Below are positions 1-7,937 of a DNA stretch of 42,794 bases, in pieces; positions within the stretch are counted from its first letter, which is position 1, and every line of letters begins with the position of its first letter. The stretch is from a virus. The translations under genes were made by a program, and so were the position numbers. The notes beneath the pieces are model-generated. The model made no database searches. It was not told the origin of the DNA and saw only the letters and a list, made by a program, of their open reading frames with translations. Location of the stretch: IMG/VR virus record IMGVR_UViG_3300037493_002938, positions 1 to 42,794 of that record. One strand, given 5' to 3'.

Positions 1-165
1 ATTTACATTGAACCTGCAAACATTCAAAAGAACGCAGACGGCACAGTACCAGAAAAGAAAGACCCGATTGTAATTGATATTGCGACTGGTACAATTGTAG
101 AAAAGAAAGTCGAACCAGAAATGCCTGGAATCGATATGTCGCCACGCGAAGAAGATTTAAAGTAA
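1..165 (+). CDS. 3' end of an unknown protein (partial)
   Basis: The first frame is open from the window edge to a TAA at 163-165, giving 54 C-terminal residues that end in PREEDLK. The piece is rich in Glu, Lys, Pro and Asp and looks soluble and possibly unstructured. I recognise no domain. It runs in the same direction as the nuclease genes that follow and is separated from them by a possible hairpin terminator. The start lies outside the window, so function cannot be judged. Confidence 0.6.
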   Translation: MYIEPANIQKNADGTVPEKKDPIVIDIATGTIVEKKVEPEMPGIDMSPREEDLK

Positions 166-169
166 ACAC

Positions 170-235
170 AACCTGCTCCGATGTCGTCACTGTAATTGCG
201 TAGCGAAAACATACTTCATCGGGGTTCGTTTTTAT
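170..235 (+). terminator. possible long-loop hairpin with T-run
   Basis: CCGATG (178-183) is complementary to CATCGG (217-222). The stem can be extended by AACC (170-173) with GGTT (223-226) across a 4-base bulge. A run of five T follows at 229-233. The 33-base loop is long for a classical intrinsic terminator, so this may instead be a processing site or leader structure for the downstream nuclease genes. Confidence 0.35.
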
Positions 236-248
236 AAGAAGGTTAATA

Positions 249-1148
249 ATGAAGATACTCGTATTTAGCGACCCTCATATCGAAGAATCATCATTAGATG
301 AGTTGAATCTGATTTTCTCTGAAATTATTAAAGAGAAAGCTGACCAACTTATTATTCTTGGAGACTACTTTGACAAGAAGGGCAGAGTATCAAGTAAAGA
401 ACTCATCTTTGGCAGTAAGTGGCTAAAGAAATTTAAGCAACGATACGAAAGAGTGGTGTGGGTAAGCGGTAATCACGACAATACTCAAGACGTTAGTTTG
501 GCTGACATATTTAAACCATGGGGTATCGAAGTAACATATGGTAGTTATCTGGCTTCAGATGGATACAATTCTATTTATTATGGACACGAGTTTGCAGAAG
601 ATACATTATCTTTTGACACTAATGCGCAATTATTGTCATTGAGTAAGTTAAAAAAGAAAAAGGTAAGATTTGTGTTCTTAGGTCATTATCACGACCACCG
701 TATCATTGCAGACGAAGATGACTTCACGGCGTGTTACGTAGGTTCTTGCAGGTATATTAAGTTTGATGAGAAAGAAACTATTCAAAAATACTTTATTATA
801 ATTGACCACGGCGAGGTAAAACAGTACACCATAGAATCTGCAATACCATTAAAGAATATTGAATACTCGCAGATAGCCAGAATAGAAACTCTGAATAGCA
901 ACACTAAGGTTAGGTTAATTCTTCATTCTCTTAATGAATATAAGAATGTGGCTTCTCAAATACCGACGTGGACTAAGAAGTTTACCAAGTTTGTTGTTAA
1001 GCATGATTATTTAAATGGTATTGAGGTTGATACTTCTGTTAGTGTGGCTAGTTTGGCAGAGTTGGTTAAAGCGTTTCTTGATAAGATAGAAGATAAAAGT
1101 GTGCGCACATTACTCGAACAAGAGTTTAAAAAAGAGAGTATTTTATGA
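249..1148 (+). CDS. sbcD: SbcD/Mre11/T4 gp47-like nuclease subunit
   Basis: This 299-residue calcineurin-like metallophosphoesterase is expected to pair with the SbcC-like ATPase encoded next and to act on DNA ends and branched DNA during phage recombination and replication. The metal-binding motifs appear in order: FSDPH at residues 6-10, GDYFD at 38-42, GNHD at 74-77, YGHEF near 115, and GHYHDHR near 146. The length is close to T4 gp47 and shorter than cellular SbcD. GAAGG precedes the ATG at suitable spacing. The gene overlaps the next by 4 bases (ATGA), so the two subunits are probably translationally coupled. Family assignment is firm; biochemical activity is inferred. Confidence 0.93.
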   Translation: MKILVFSDPHIEESSLDELNLIFSEIIKEKADQLIILGDYFDKKGRVSSKELIFGSKWLKKFKQRYERVVWVSGNHDNTQDVSLADIFKPWGIEVTYGSYLASDGYNSIYYGHEFAEDTLSFDTNAQLLSLSKLKKKKVRFVFLGHYHDHRIIADEDDFTACYVGSCRYIKFDEKETIQKYFIIIDHGEVKQYTIESAIPLKNIEYSQIARIETLNSNTKVRLILHSLNEYKNVASQIPTWTKKFTKFVVKHDYLNGIEVDTSVSVASLAELVKAFLDKIEDKSVRTLLEQEFKKESIL

Positions 1149-2584
1149 TTTTAAACTCTATTAAAGTAACTGATTATCGGCAATTTAAAGGCGAGCACTT
1201 ATTTACGTTTGATAAGATAACTCTAGTGAAAGGCGCTAATGGTAGTGGCAAATCTAATCTCGCTCGCAAGGCTCCATTGTTAGGATTATACGGGTATAGA
1301 GGTTCTGATAACTTAGATGAAATAGCTACACGTGGATTATCTAAAACGTGCGAGATAGCGTTAAACATCACCAAGAATAACAATACATACGAAATAACTA
1401 GAAAGATACCAACAAATGTTAGTATTAAAGTAAATAATGAATTGGTAAGTTTTAAAGAAAAGAATAGCACAGAAGCAAAAGAATACATCTCTAAATACTT
1501 TCACGACGCAGATTATTTTAAGAAGTTCAGATTGATAGACGCTTATGACAAAGATACCAACTTCTTAAAAGACGGTACGTCTACTATTAAAAAAATATTG
1601 TTCTCTTTATATAACGATAAAATTAATAATATCAAACAGAGACTGTTGACCGAGAAAAGATTGCGCGAGAATTTCTGTATATCTCAAACAGCCTATAAAC
1701 ACTACCCATCTGAAAAACGACTGGCCGTGTTAAAAGCTGGCGAACAGAAATATAATATACTCGCGTCTAAATATAATAAAACCGTGCGAGATTTATCTTA
1801 TACGAAAGAAAGACTGAGAAGCCAAATCGGTGCGTTGACAGAGCGTATAGAATATGCAAGAAATCAGATTGAAAAAACACAGACACAAGATAAGTGTCCG
1901 TCCTGTTGGCAAACCATCACACAGACAATGAAGACAGACATTATTGTGGCTAAAAATCAAACCATCAAAGAAAGTATCTCATCAAAAAATGTCTTGGTAA
2001 GAGAATTCAATGCCTTAAATAAAGAATACGCAGTTGCTCAAAGAAAATATGAGAAAGTATTGCGTATTGTATCAAAGATTCAAACGCTTATGACCAAGCT
2101 GCAAGGTCGTATGCGCCAGAAAGAATATAAATATACAGAGCAAGATATTATTACCGTGAAACAAGCGTTAACTACTGTAGACCAATTTGGTTCGTTTTAT
2201 TTAACAAAAACGTTATCTATTTTAAAACCAATAATCAACAGTGTACTGAGTAAGATTAATCATGAACTCGATTTTATCTATACTGAGACTGGTGATTTCG
2301 AGATTATATTAAAGAAAAATGACGGTTCATTGTGGAAATATAAAGACCTATCTACTGGTCAAGAACTGATGTTACAGATAGCGTTTAAAATGGCGTTATT
2401 GTTAGAGCGTGGCGAAGAAGGTTTATTAATAGCTGACGAAGGCTTTGGTGCATTAGATGCGGACAACCTATCACATATCATCACGCTAATTGACAGTATG
2501 CCGTTTCAGTTAGTGTTCATATTACATAATTTTACCGATGTACCGTCTAATATTAAAGTTATTGATTTAAACAAGAGAGGTTAA
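1145..2584 (+). CDS. sbcC: SbcC/Rad50/T4 gp46-like ATPase subunit
   Basis: This 479-residue SMC-type ABC ATPase is the partner of the SbcD-like nuclease. Walker A is GANGSGKS at residues 30-37. A zinc-hook CPSC lies at 251-254 between two short helical arms. The ABC signature LSTGQ is at 402-406, Walker B GLLIADEG with the following D-loop at about 426-438, and the H-loop His is at 461. The coiled-coil arms are very short, roughly 80-90 residues on each side, so the protein is much smaller than cellular SbcC and slightly shorter than T4 gp46. All catalytic motifs look intact. Confidence 0.93.
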   Translation: MILNSIKVTDYRQFKGEHLFTFDKITLVKGANGSGKSNLARKAPLLGLYGYRGSDNLDEIATRGLSKTCEIALNITKNNNTYEITRKIPTNVSIKVNNELVSFKEKNSTEAKEYISKYFHDADYFKKFRLIDAYDKDTNFLKDGTSTIKKILFSLYNDKINNIKQRLLTEKRLRENFCISQTAYKHYPSEKRLAVLKAGEQKYNILASKYNKTVRDLSYTKERLRSQIGALTERIEYARNQIEKTQTQDKCPSCWQTITQTMKTDIIVAKNQTIKESISSKNVLVREFNALNKEYAVAQRKYEKVLRIVSKIQTLMTKLQGRMRQKEYKYTEQDIITVKQALTTVDQFGSFYLTKTLSILKPIINSVLSKINHELDFIYTETGDFEIILKKNDGSLWKYKDLSTGQELMLQIAFKMALLLERGEEGLLIADEGFGALDADNLSHIITLIDSMPFQLVFILHNFTDVPSNIKVIDLNKRG

Positions 2585-2586
2585 CC

Positions 2587-3003
2587 ATGTTTGTCTACGC
2601 CATTGGTATTTGGAATGAAGCTAAATACGTAACGAGACTTTTAGGTTCTCAGATTGAATACACTCAAGACCAGTTTGAAGCTATGATTCACGAGACTATC
2701 GAAATGGTGGTTCAACATAGATTATCAATGGGGCAAGCCACTCACAGTTTAAGTGACATCTGGGACCAAATGGTTCTTTTTTTAACAGAAGACAGAGACT
2801 TCGTAACTATTAAAGCACCTGCAACGTGGCAGGCTTACGGCTCAGCTTCTATATTTACAGATGACTATAATCCAGCTGTAGATAAAGAGTTGATTGCTGT
2901 TCGTAAATACTTGAACACCGCTGGCTATAGTACAACGTGTGACAGCGCGTATACTAAGTATTTTTTACCGAAAGATAAAAAAGGAGAAGCCAATGAAGTA
3001 TAA
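2587..3003 (+). CDS. unknown 138-residue protein
   Basis: The gene starts two bases after the SbcC-like gene with a GAGAGG ribosome site. It encodes an acidic soluble protein (start MFVYAIGIWN) with no membrane segment and no motif I recognise. The middle holds aromatic-rich segments (LSDIWDQMVLFL, WQAYGSASIF). Its 3' end overlaps the next small gene by 11 bases. Position in the nuclease operon suggests an early or middle DNA-metabolism gene, but that is only context. Confidence 0.7.
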   Translation: MFVYAIGIWNEAKYVTRLLGSQIEYTQDQFEAMIHETIEMVVQHRLSMGQATHSLSDIWDQMVLFLTEDRDFVTIKAPATWQAYGSASIFTDDYNPAVDKELIAVRKYLNTAGYSTTCDSAYTKYFLPKDKKGEANEV

Positions 3004-3175
3004 AAATATTATTGTAGTTACTGTACCATATTCTAATGAGCCGATTTATTACTGTGAATTCTGCGGTGAACAAATCACAGAAGATGAATTCAAAGACCAC
3101 AAGTGCGCAAAGAAAAACTGGTTAACAATCTTAAAATATAAATTCTTATTATGGATAACAAGCAAAATCAAATGA
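2993..3175 (+). CDS. small zinc-finger-like protein, 60 residues
   Basis: I place the start at the internal ATG at 2993 because AAGGAG lies just upstream (about 2980-2986); a longer upstream start at 2939 has no such site. The protein has a CEFCGEQ...DHKC pattern (Cys, Cys, His, Cys), consistent with one zinc-binding finger, and a basic hydrophobic C-terminus (LKYKFLLWITSKIK). It overlaps the preceding gene by 11 bases and the following one by 4 bases. Role unknown; nucleic-acid binding is a guess from the finger. Confidence 0.65.
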   Translation: MKYKNIIVVTVPYSNEPIYYCEFCGEQITEDEFKDHKCAKKNWLTILKYKFLLWITSKIK

Positions 3176-3897
3176 GAAGTTGTATAATTATTGGAGGCGG
3201 TCGTTCTGTGCGAGCGGAAAGAGATGACCTCTGGTACAATATACACAAACATGAGAATGTTTGGACGTTAAATTTCGTGTTTAAATTCATGCCATACTTA
3301 CCAAAGGCGATAGTATGGTATGATTATTTATTCGCTAAGCGCGTGTATTATGACTTAATGAACGCTCATCAATGTGTAAATGCTATAAGAAGAATCTGCG
3401 CTCTTACACCGCAGTACACAGATGAGTTCTTTTATAGTTCTGGTTGGCGAGCATTTGAGGCGTATACAGCCACTCATAAGGCCGAGAACTTCAAAGGACT
3501 TGACAGTAAGAGTTTAAACATGGTATACTCAGGTAAACATAGATTAAGCGGTACATTTGCTCTTTCTTTGGCGGTGTGTGAGGTTGATACTGTGTATTTA
3601 CTTGGTTATGATTTTGGTGTCTTTGGTGATAAAACTCATTGGTATCAAGAAGAAGCTAAGTTATTAAATATTGAGTCATCTGGTTTTAATAATCACGCGG
3701 TATATTTAAAACCTAAAACAGACGTGAAATTAAATCAGCCTAACGACTTCATTAAAGACTTTGATGTGTTCACTACTATACCAAAAAAGATAGTAGTGGT
3801 TGGTCAGTCTAATTTATATCAGTTTGAAAAAATCGATTACAAAGAATTTTACGAAAGAATTGCCAATGAAGAAATTACAAATAAAACAATTAATTAA
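3172..3897 (+). CDS. DUF115/'norphogenetic'-like putative transferase
   Basis: The protein is 241 residues from the ATG at 3172, which overlaps the upstream stop as ATGA; an earlier ATG at 3151 has no Shine-Dalgarno and is less likely. The N-terminus SCIIIGGGRS is a glycine-rich Rossmann-like loop, followed by predicted strands with KAIVWYDY and later LSGTFALSLAV and YLLGYDFG. This layout recalls the DUF115 / phage norphogenetic proteins, a group distantly related to GT42-type sialyltransferases. The neighbouring glycan genes fit a sugar-transfer role, but no catalytic residue can be assigned by eye. Confidence 0.55.
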   Translation: MRSCIIIGGGRSVRAERDDLWYNIHKHENVWTLNFVFKFMPYLPKAIVWYDYLFAKRVYYDLMNAHQCVNAIRRICALTPQYTDEFFYSSGWRAFEAYTATHKAENFKGLDSKSLNMVYSGKHRLSGTFALSLAVCEVDTVYLLGYDFGVFGDKTHWYQEEAKLLNIESSGFNNHAVYLKPKTDVKLNQPNDFIKDFDVFTTIPKKIVVVGQSNLYQFEKIDYKEFYERIANEEITNKTIN

Positions 3898-4039
3898 AGA
3901 TACAGAGAGAGAAAGAAATAGATTAGCGACGAAAATCTCTCGATACAAAGAAAAGATTCTCGAAACTGAGCAAGAACGAGAGCGGTTGAGTGGTGTACGT
4001 TGGGATTTCATTCAAATATTAGGGAGGTCTCATGAGTAG
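3866..4039 (+). CDS. small basic coiled-coil protein A (57 residues)
   Basis: The start is placed at the ATG at 3866, inside the end of the preceding gene (32-base overlap), with GAAAG just upstream. The product is almost entirely charged helix with heptad-like spacing and ends DFIQILGRSHE. It is clearly related to the next small gene: both share the pattern I-RY-(x)2-3-I-E-EQE-E-LS-VR-x4-Q-LG. No function is known to me. Confidence 0.6.
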   Translation: MKKLQIKQLIKDTERERNRLATKISRYKEKILETEQERERLSGVRWDFIQILGRSHE

Positions 4040-4178
4040 GGATAGATTATTAAATAGAATAATTCGTTATCAAAAAAGAATAATTGAAATCGAACAAGAA
4101 ATAGAAGAATTAAGTAGAGTACGACGGTCTTATCTTCAGTTATTAGGAAAGGCATTACATGAGCAAAATAACATTTAA
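4032..4178 (+). CDS. small basic coiled-coil protein B (48 residues), paralogue of A
   Basis: ATG at 4032 is preceded by a strong AGGGAGG at 4021-4027, and the frame stops with TAA at 4176-4178. The product begins MSRDRLLNRIIRYQK and ends LQLLGKALHEQNNI. It aligns over about 35 residues with the preceding small protein, indicating a tandem duplication. It overlaps the neighbours on both sides, typical of this operon. Function unknown; a short helical adaptor or inhibitor is possible. Confidence 0.6.
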   Translation: MSRDRLLNRIIRYQKRIIEIEQEIEELSRVRRSYLQLLGKALHEQNNI

Positions 4179-4338
4179 AGTCGATGATATGTTTTGTACG
4201 ATATTGAATACGTTGAAAGACTGTCCTTTTTTAAAAGACGATGTGTGTACTAAATATGAAGTAGACCTGTCTTATGACTACGAATCTGACAGTATGCAGT
4301 GTTTTAGATGTTTACAGTGTAAAAAGGATTACAAATGA
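4159..4338 (+). CDS. Cys-rich 59-residue protein
   Basis: ATG at 4159 overlaps the end of the previous gene; the stop is TGA at 4336-4338. The protein has six cysteines (residues 13, 22, 30, 48, 51, 54), with CFRCLQC near the C-terminus looking like a metal-binding knuckle. The next gene starts within its stop codon (ATGA). No clear Shine-Dalgarno is seen, so coupling to upstream translation is likely. An alternative start at 4189 would lose the first ten residues. Function unknown. Confidence 0.5.
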   Translation: MSKITFKVDDMFCTILNTLKDCPFLKDDVCTKYEVDLSYDYESDSMQCFRCLQCKKDYK

Positions 4339-4451
4339 AAATCACAATTAACAATTACGTATTATTACTTTTAGCCATAGCGTATATAACGCACTCTGCG
4401 GTCGCACTGCTTGGCGCTGTAATCGTTATTTTATGGGAGTCTATATCATGA
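4335..4451 (+). CDS. 38-residue single-pass membrane peptide
   Basis: ATG at 4335 overlaps the preceding stop as ATGA, and its own TGA (4449-4451) overlaps the ATG of the next gene. Most of the peptide (YVLLLLAIAYI ... VALLGAVIVIL) is one hydrophobic stretch long enough to span a membrane. It could anchor or localise the glycan enzymes that follow, or be an unrelated small phage membrane protein. Supported by continuous coupling rather than by homology. Confidence 0.5.
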   Translation: MKITINNYVLLLLAIAYITHSAVALLGAVIVILWESIS

Positions 4452-5737
4452 ACAATATTGGCGTGATTTTAGCATGCGGTTTAGGTGTGCGCTTTGAGAG
4501 CAGAATACCCAAAACGTTTGTTAAACTCAATGGTAAACACGTAATACAGTATTCAGTAGACGCAATGATTAATTCTAATGTCTTTTCTAAGATTATTGTT
4601 ATGGTTAGCAATAAAAAATATTATAATTACACACACGAGAAGGTAGTCATAGTTGAGGCAAAAACCAAAACAAGAAACGAAACTGTCTTACGAGCTATTC
4701 AATACATTGAAACAAATCAACGCAAACTTCAACCACGAAACGTTTTATTTCACGATGCGGCCAGACCGTTAATTCGAGCAGATGAGTTTAAACCTTTTAT
4801 AGACGAACTCTCAACTAACGATGCTTGCGTAACTAGAGCTGGTGTTGTAGATGCACTAATTCAACAAATTAATGGTACAGCTTGTGAACAAAATCGTGAC
4901 GAATATGTATTAGTACAGACCCCAGAGGCTTTTCGATACGAGATATTAGTAGCGTCTAAAGATAATTTAAAGACCTCAACTAAAAATTCTATTGTCGCGA
5001 CTATCGGTGTTGGTTCGTGTGGTTTTATATCGTTAACACGACATTCTAATTTAAAAATCACCACACCTAAAGATTTATTTATTGCCGAGCAATTGTTGAA
5101 ATATACACCGTATATTAAGAGCGAACCAGTTGCCATGAAAAAGGCCTTAGTATTTGGAGGTCACGGTGGTATTGGTAAAGAGGTGTGCAAACAATTATGT
5201 AAGCGAGGCTGTGAGGTATTCGCACCTACACACGAACAACACGACCTAACACTCACAACTCTGCAATGGGATTGGTTACAACAGTTTGACGTTATTATTA
5301 ATTGTGTTGGTTTAGCCACTAAAGACGAAGATGGTTTATTATTGCCATTTAATACTATAATGCGTACTAATGTTCTTGGTAGTTTGAACATTCTCAATGC
5401 ACTAAACCAAAGACCGTCAGAATCGCGTAAAAACGTGGTTCTGGTGAGTTCTTCTGCCGCTACTCGTGGTAGACAAGGCTTAACGCTCTACAGTGCCTCT
5501 AAGGCCGCTTTACATAGCATTACAGAGTCTTTGAGTGGTGAGTTGAAAGAAAAGAACACATATGTTAATATTGTCTGTCCAGAAAAGGTTAACACGGCAA
5601 TGGCTAAGCGATTACACGGCACAATAAACACCAAAGAGACCTTAACACCTTCTGAAGTAGCTAGAGCAATTATATCATATTGTAAAACAGACGAGGCTGG
5701 TTCAATTGTTCATATCAGAAAGGGAATGAAATGTTAA
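4448..5737 (+). CDS. bifunctional cytidylyltransferase-SDR, CDP-ribitol synthase-like
   Basis: Start taken at 4448 (429 residues) with GGGAG nine bases upstream and an ATGA overlap. Residues 1-225 are an IspD/TarI-type cytidylyltransferase: ACGLGVRF at 9-16, PKTF at 21-24, DAARP at 103-107 and the C-terminal KITTPKDLFIAEQLL at 203-217. Residues 230-429 are a short-chain dehydrogenase: GGHGGIG at 237-243, NCVG near 285, SSSAATRG near 334-341, catalytic Tyr348 and Lys352 in YSASK. This order matches the Haemophilus Bcs1/Acs1 bifunctional enzymes that reduce ribulose-5-phosphate to ribitol-5-phosphate and activate it as CDP-ribitol. The LicD-like gene next door fits CDP-ribitol use. Another CDP-polyol product is possible. 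Confidence 0.85.
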   Translation: MNNIGVILACGLGVRFESRIPKTFVKLNGKHVIQYSVDAMINSNVFSKIIVMVSNKKYYNYTHEKVVIVEAKTKTRNETVLRAIQYIETNQRKLQPRNVLFHDAARPLIRADEFKPFIDELSTNDACVTRAGVVDALIQQINGTACEQNRDEYVLVQTPEAFRYEILVASKDNLKTSTKNSIVATIGVGSCGFISLTRHSNLKITTPKDLFIAEQLLKYTPYIKSEPVAMKKALVFGGHGGIGKEVCKQLCKRGCEVFAPTHEQHDLTLTTLQWDWLQQFDVIINCVGLATKDEDGLLLPFNTIMRTNVLGSLNILNALNQRPSESRKNVVLVSSSAATRGRQGLTLYSASKAALHSITESLSGELKEKNTYVNIVCPEKVNTAMAKRLHGTINTKETLTPSEVARAIISYCKTDEAGSIVHIRKGMKC

Positions 5738-7299
5738 GTAAAGTATATCAAGATACCTTTTTTGACTTCTTAGAATTTTTAAATAAGAATAACATCAAGT
5801 ATTGGTTAATGTGTGGCACTCTTTTAGGTGCGTGTAGAGAGAAGAATTTTATTGAATGGGATGATGATATTGATATTGGATTATACGCAGAAGACTACTG
5901 GAAAGTACGTGAGCTGTTAGATAAATCTGACACTTGGCAAAGTTTCTTTACATGGAGAAGAGAAATCGCATTAATACATCGAGATTTACCGCGTAGTCAT
6001 TTTAAGGTTGATTTATTCTTCATAGAAACTAAGTCAGAAAAAGTATATATTTATTCTTACAAGAAAAATGAAACGAATTCATTATGGGACATAGAATGGC
6101 GTGCTTGGTTTCCTAAAGGTTATTTTAATGAGTTAATCTCTATAGACTTTCTTGGTCATACCGTAACTATACCGAAAATGTATGACGAGATATTGACTCA
6201 TCATTATGGCGACTGGCGTAATCCACCGCCTAAAGACTGGTCAGTCACTCACACAAGTAATATCGAGACCGAGTATCGAGAGATTGCAATTATCATACCT
6301 ACGTTCATTAGAGACTCTAAGTTAATGACCGAGGTAGCTTCTATTAAAAAATATTTACCAAAAGATAGATGTAGAATCTATATAGGAGACCAAGGAACAG
6401 AGACTGTTGAAAAGACTAAATTCTATAAAGGTTTAGAAAAGGAAGGTCATAAAGTCTTTCAATTACCATATAATTGTGGTCTATCGTATGCGAGAAACTT
6501 TCTCATTAAACAGTCAACCGAACCGTATATCTTTCTTATAGATGACGATTTCTTAATGACTAAGAAAACTAATCTGTCGCTGTTTATTCGAGTGTTATTA
6601 ACTAAACCAAACATAGGCTTGGTCGGTGGTGAATTGGCGAATAGAGAGAACTATAATTATAATTTGATTTATGATAAGAAAAATGGTAAATTAATTTATG
6701 CAAAACAGAGAGCTGAGCAACGTTTATCAATACGTTCTTACCTACAAGAGTCAATACCGTTTAGTTACAGCGATTCAATTTTAAACTTCTTCTTGGCAAA
6801 GAGAGAGGTTTTTAATGATATTGAATGGGATAATCATTTACCACTGTGCGAACATACAGACTTTATGTTACGTATGAAAAAGACACCTTGGAGAGTTACA
6901 TTTACCAACGCAGTATCAGCCGAACATCAATTAGAAACCAATACTGAAGAGTATCGAAAATTTAGAAGTGTCACTAATTCACGAATTGGTGTACAGCATT
7001 ATTTAGCTAAATGGAATTTAAAAGCGGAGGCCAATATCAGTTATATCACAGATGATATTGATTCTGTAGATGTTAAAATGAAAAACGACTGGTCTCAACG
7101 TCAAAAGGTTTACATCGTTCACTCATCGTCAGAACAAATCAGTAATACTGAACCTAACAGTATGGTTGTGGCAACGTGTGCATTTGACGCTAAATTAGCG
7201 ACGAGTAATGTTGTGTGGATGCCACCGTATACGCCGAGAGACCTTATATTTAAAAAACTTAAATTAGACCAAGATAAGGCGGAGATTATAAGCTTATGA
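5731..7299 (+). CDS. LicD/fukutin-type transferase fused to GT2 glycosyltransferase
   Basis: This 522-residue two-domain protein has a LicD fold at about 1-175: GTLLGACR at 29-36, the metal-binding WDDDIDIG at 43-50, and HYGDW at 158-162. LicD-family enzymes move phosphocholine or, in fukutin relatives, ribitol phosphate from a CDP carrier to a sugar. Residues 185-522 are a GT-A glycosyltransferase with IIIPTF at 188-193, GDQG near 219, CGLSYARN at 249-256, the DXD-like DDD at 271-273 and CEHTDF near 370. The gene overlaps the CDP-ribitol-synthase-like gene by 7 bases, so donor synthesis and transfer are adjacent. The acceptor is unknown. Confidence 0.85.
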   Translation: MLSKVYQDTFFDFLEFLNKNNIKYWLMCGTLLGACREKNFIEWDDDIDIGLYAEDYWKVRELLDKSDTWQSFFTWRREIALIHRDLPRSHFKVDLFFIETKSEKVYIYSYKKNETNSLWDIEWRAWFPKGYFNELISIDFLGHTVTIPKMYDEILTHHYGDWRNPPPKDWSVTHTSNIETEYREIAIIIPTFIRDSKLMTEVASIKKYLPKDRCRIYIGDQGTETVEKTKFYKGLEKEGHKVFQLPYNCGLSYARNFLIKQSTEPYIFLIDDDFLMTKKTNLSLFIRVLLTKPNIGLVGGELANRENYNYNLIYDKKNGKLIYAKQRAEQRLSIRSYLQESIPFSYSDSILNFFLAKREVFNDIEWDNHLPLCEHTDFMLRMKKTPWRVTFTNAVSAEHQLETNTEEYRKFRSVTNSRIGVQHYLAKWNLKAEANISYITDDIDSVDVKMKNDWSQRQKVYIVHSSSEQISNTEPNSMVVATCAFDAKLATSNVVWMPPYTPRDLIFKKLKLDQDKAEIISL

Positions 7300-7937
7300 A
7301 TAAACGAGCTTTAATAGTAGTTGCTCACGCAGACGATGCGGAATTGTCTATGGGAGGTACATTAAATGAGTTGATTAAAAAAGACTATCAGATAAAAATT
7401 GTTCATACAACATTGTCTGATTATACCGATTACAATAACAAGACATTACGCACGCGAGCGCAGGCGATAGACGAGAGTTCAACCGCTTTAAATAGTTTTG
7501 GTATAACCGATAGTCAGTTTCTTAATTTTAGAACTAAACGTCTACAATACAATAATGAAACCGTAGAAGCAATTAATAAGATTATAGATACCTTTGAACC
7601 AACAATTATATTCACTCATCACGTTGAAGACCGTCACCAAGACCACTGTAATACAGCTAAGTCTGTTATTGGCGCGGCTAGGTATCACGATAATGTATTG
7701 ATGTTTGAACCTGTGTATCCGTCCAACACACATTTAGGTTTTCAACCTCAAATCTATATAGATATGTCAACCTCAATGCAAAATAAACTCTATGCACTGT
7801 CGTTGCATAAAACTCAATTTCAAAAATATGACCACTGGAATGAACTGGTTATCTCGTTAGCTAGAACTCGTGGTATTGAGATAGGTGTAAAGTATGCCGA
7901 GGCTTTTATGCCATTAAAAATGAGGTTATCACTATGA
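7296..7937 (+). CDS. PIG-L/LmbE family N-acetyl-sugar deacetylase
   Basis: The protein is 213 residues. The zinc motif AHADDAE lies at 10-16 and is followed by MGGTL; the second motif HHVEDRHQDH spans 108-117. These are the hallmark residues of PIG-L deacetylases, which remove acetyl groups from GlcNAc-type sugars on glycolipids, glycans or small thiols. It starts within the stop of the LicD-GT gene and ends within the start of the WbqC-like gene (both 4-base overlaps). The likely substrate is a sugar in the glycan made by this cassette. Confidence 0.88.
   Translation: MNKRALIVVAHADDAELSMGGTLNELIKKDYQIKIVHTTLSDYTDYNNKTLRTRAQAIDESSTALNSFGITDSQFLNFRTKRLQYNNETVEAINKIIDTFEPTIIFTHHVEDRHQDHCNTAKSVIGAARYHDNVLMFEPVYPSNTHLGFQPQIYIDMSTSMQNKLYALSLHKTQFQKYDHWNELVISLARTRGIEIGVKYAEAFMPLKMRLSL

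Noticed and set aside
1174-1488. Opposite-strand open frames inside the SbcC-like gene and many other genes
   Set aside because: They lie fully inside genes with clear families, lack ribosome sites and show no recognisable motif.
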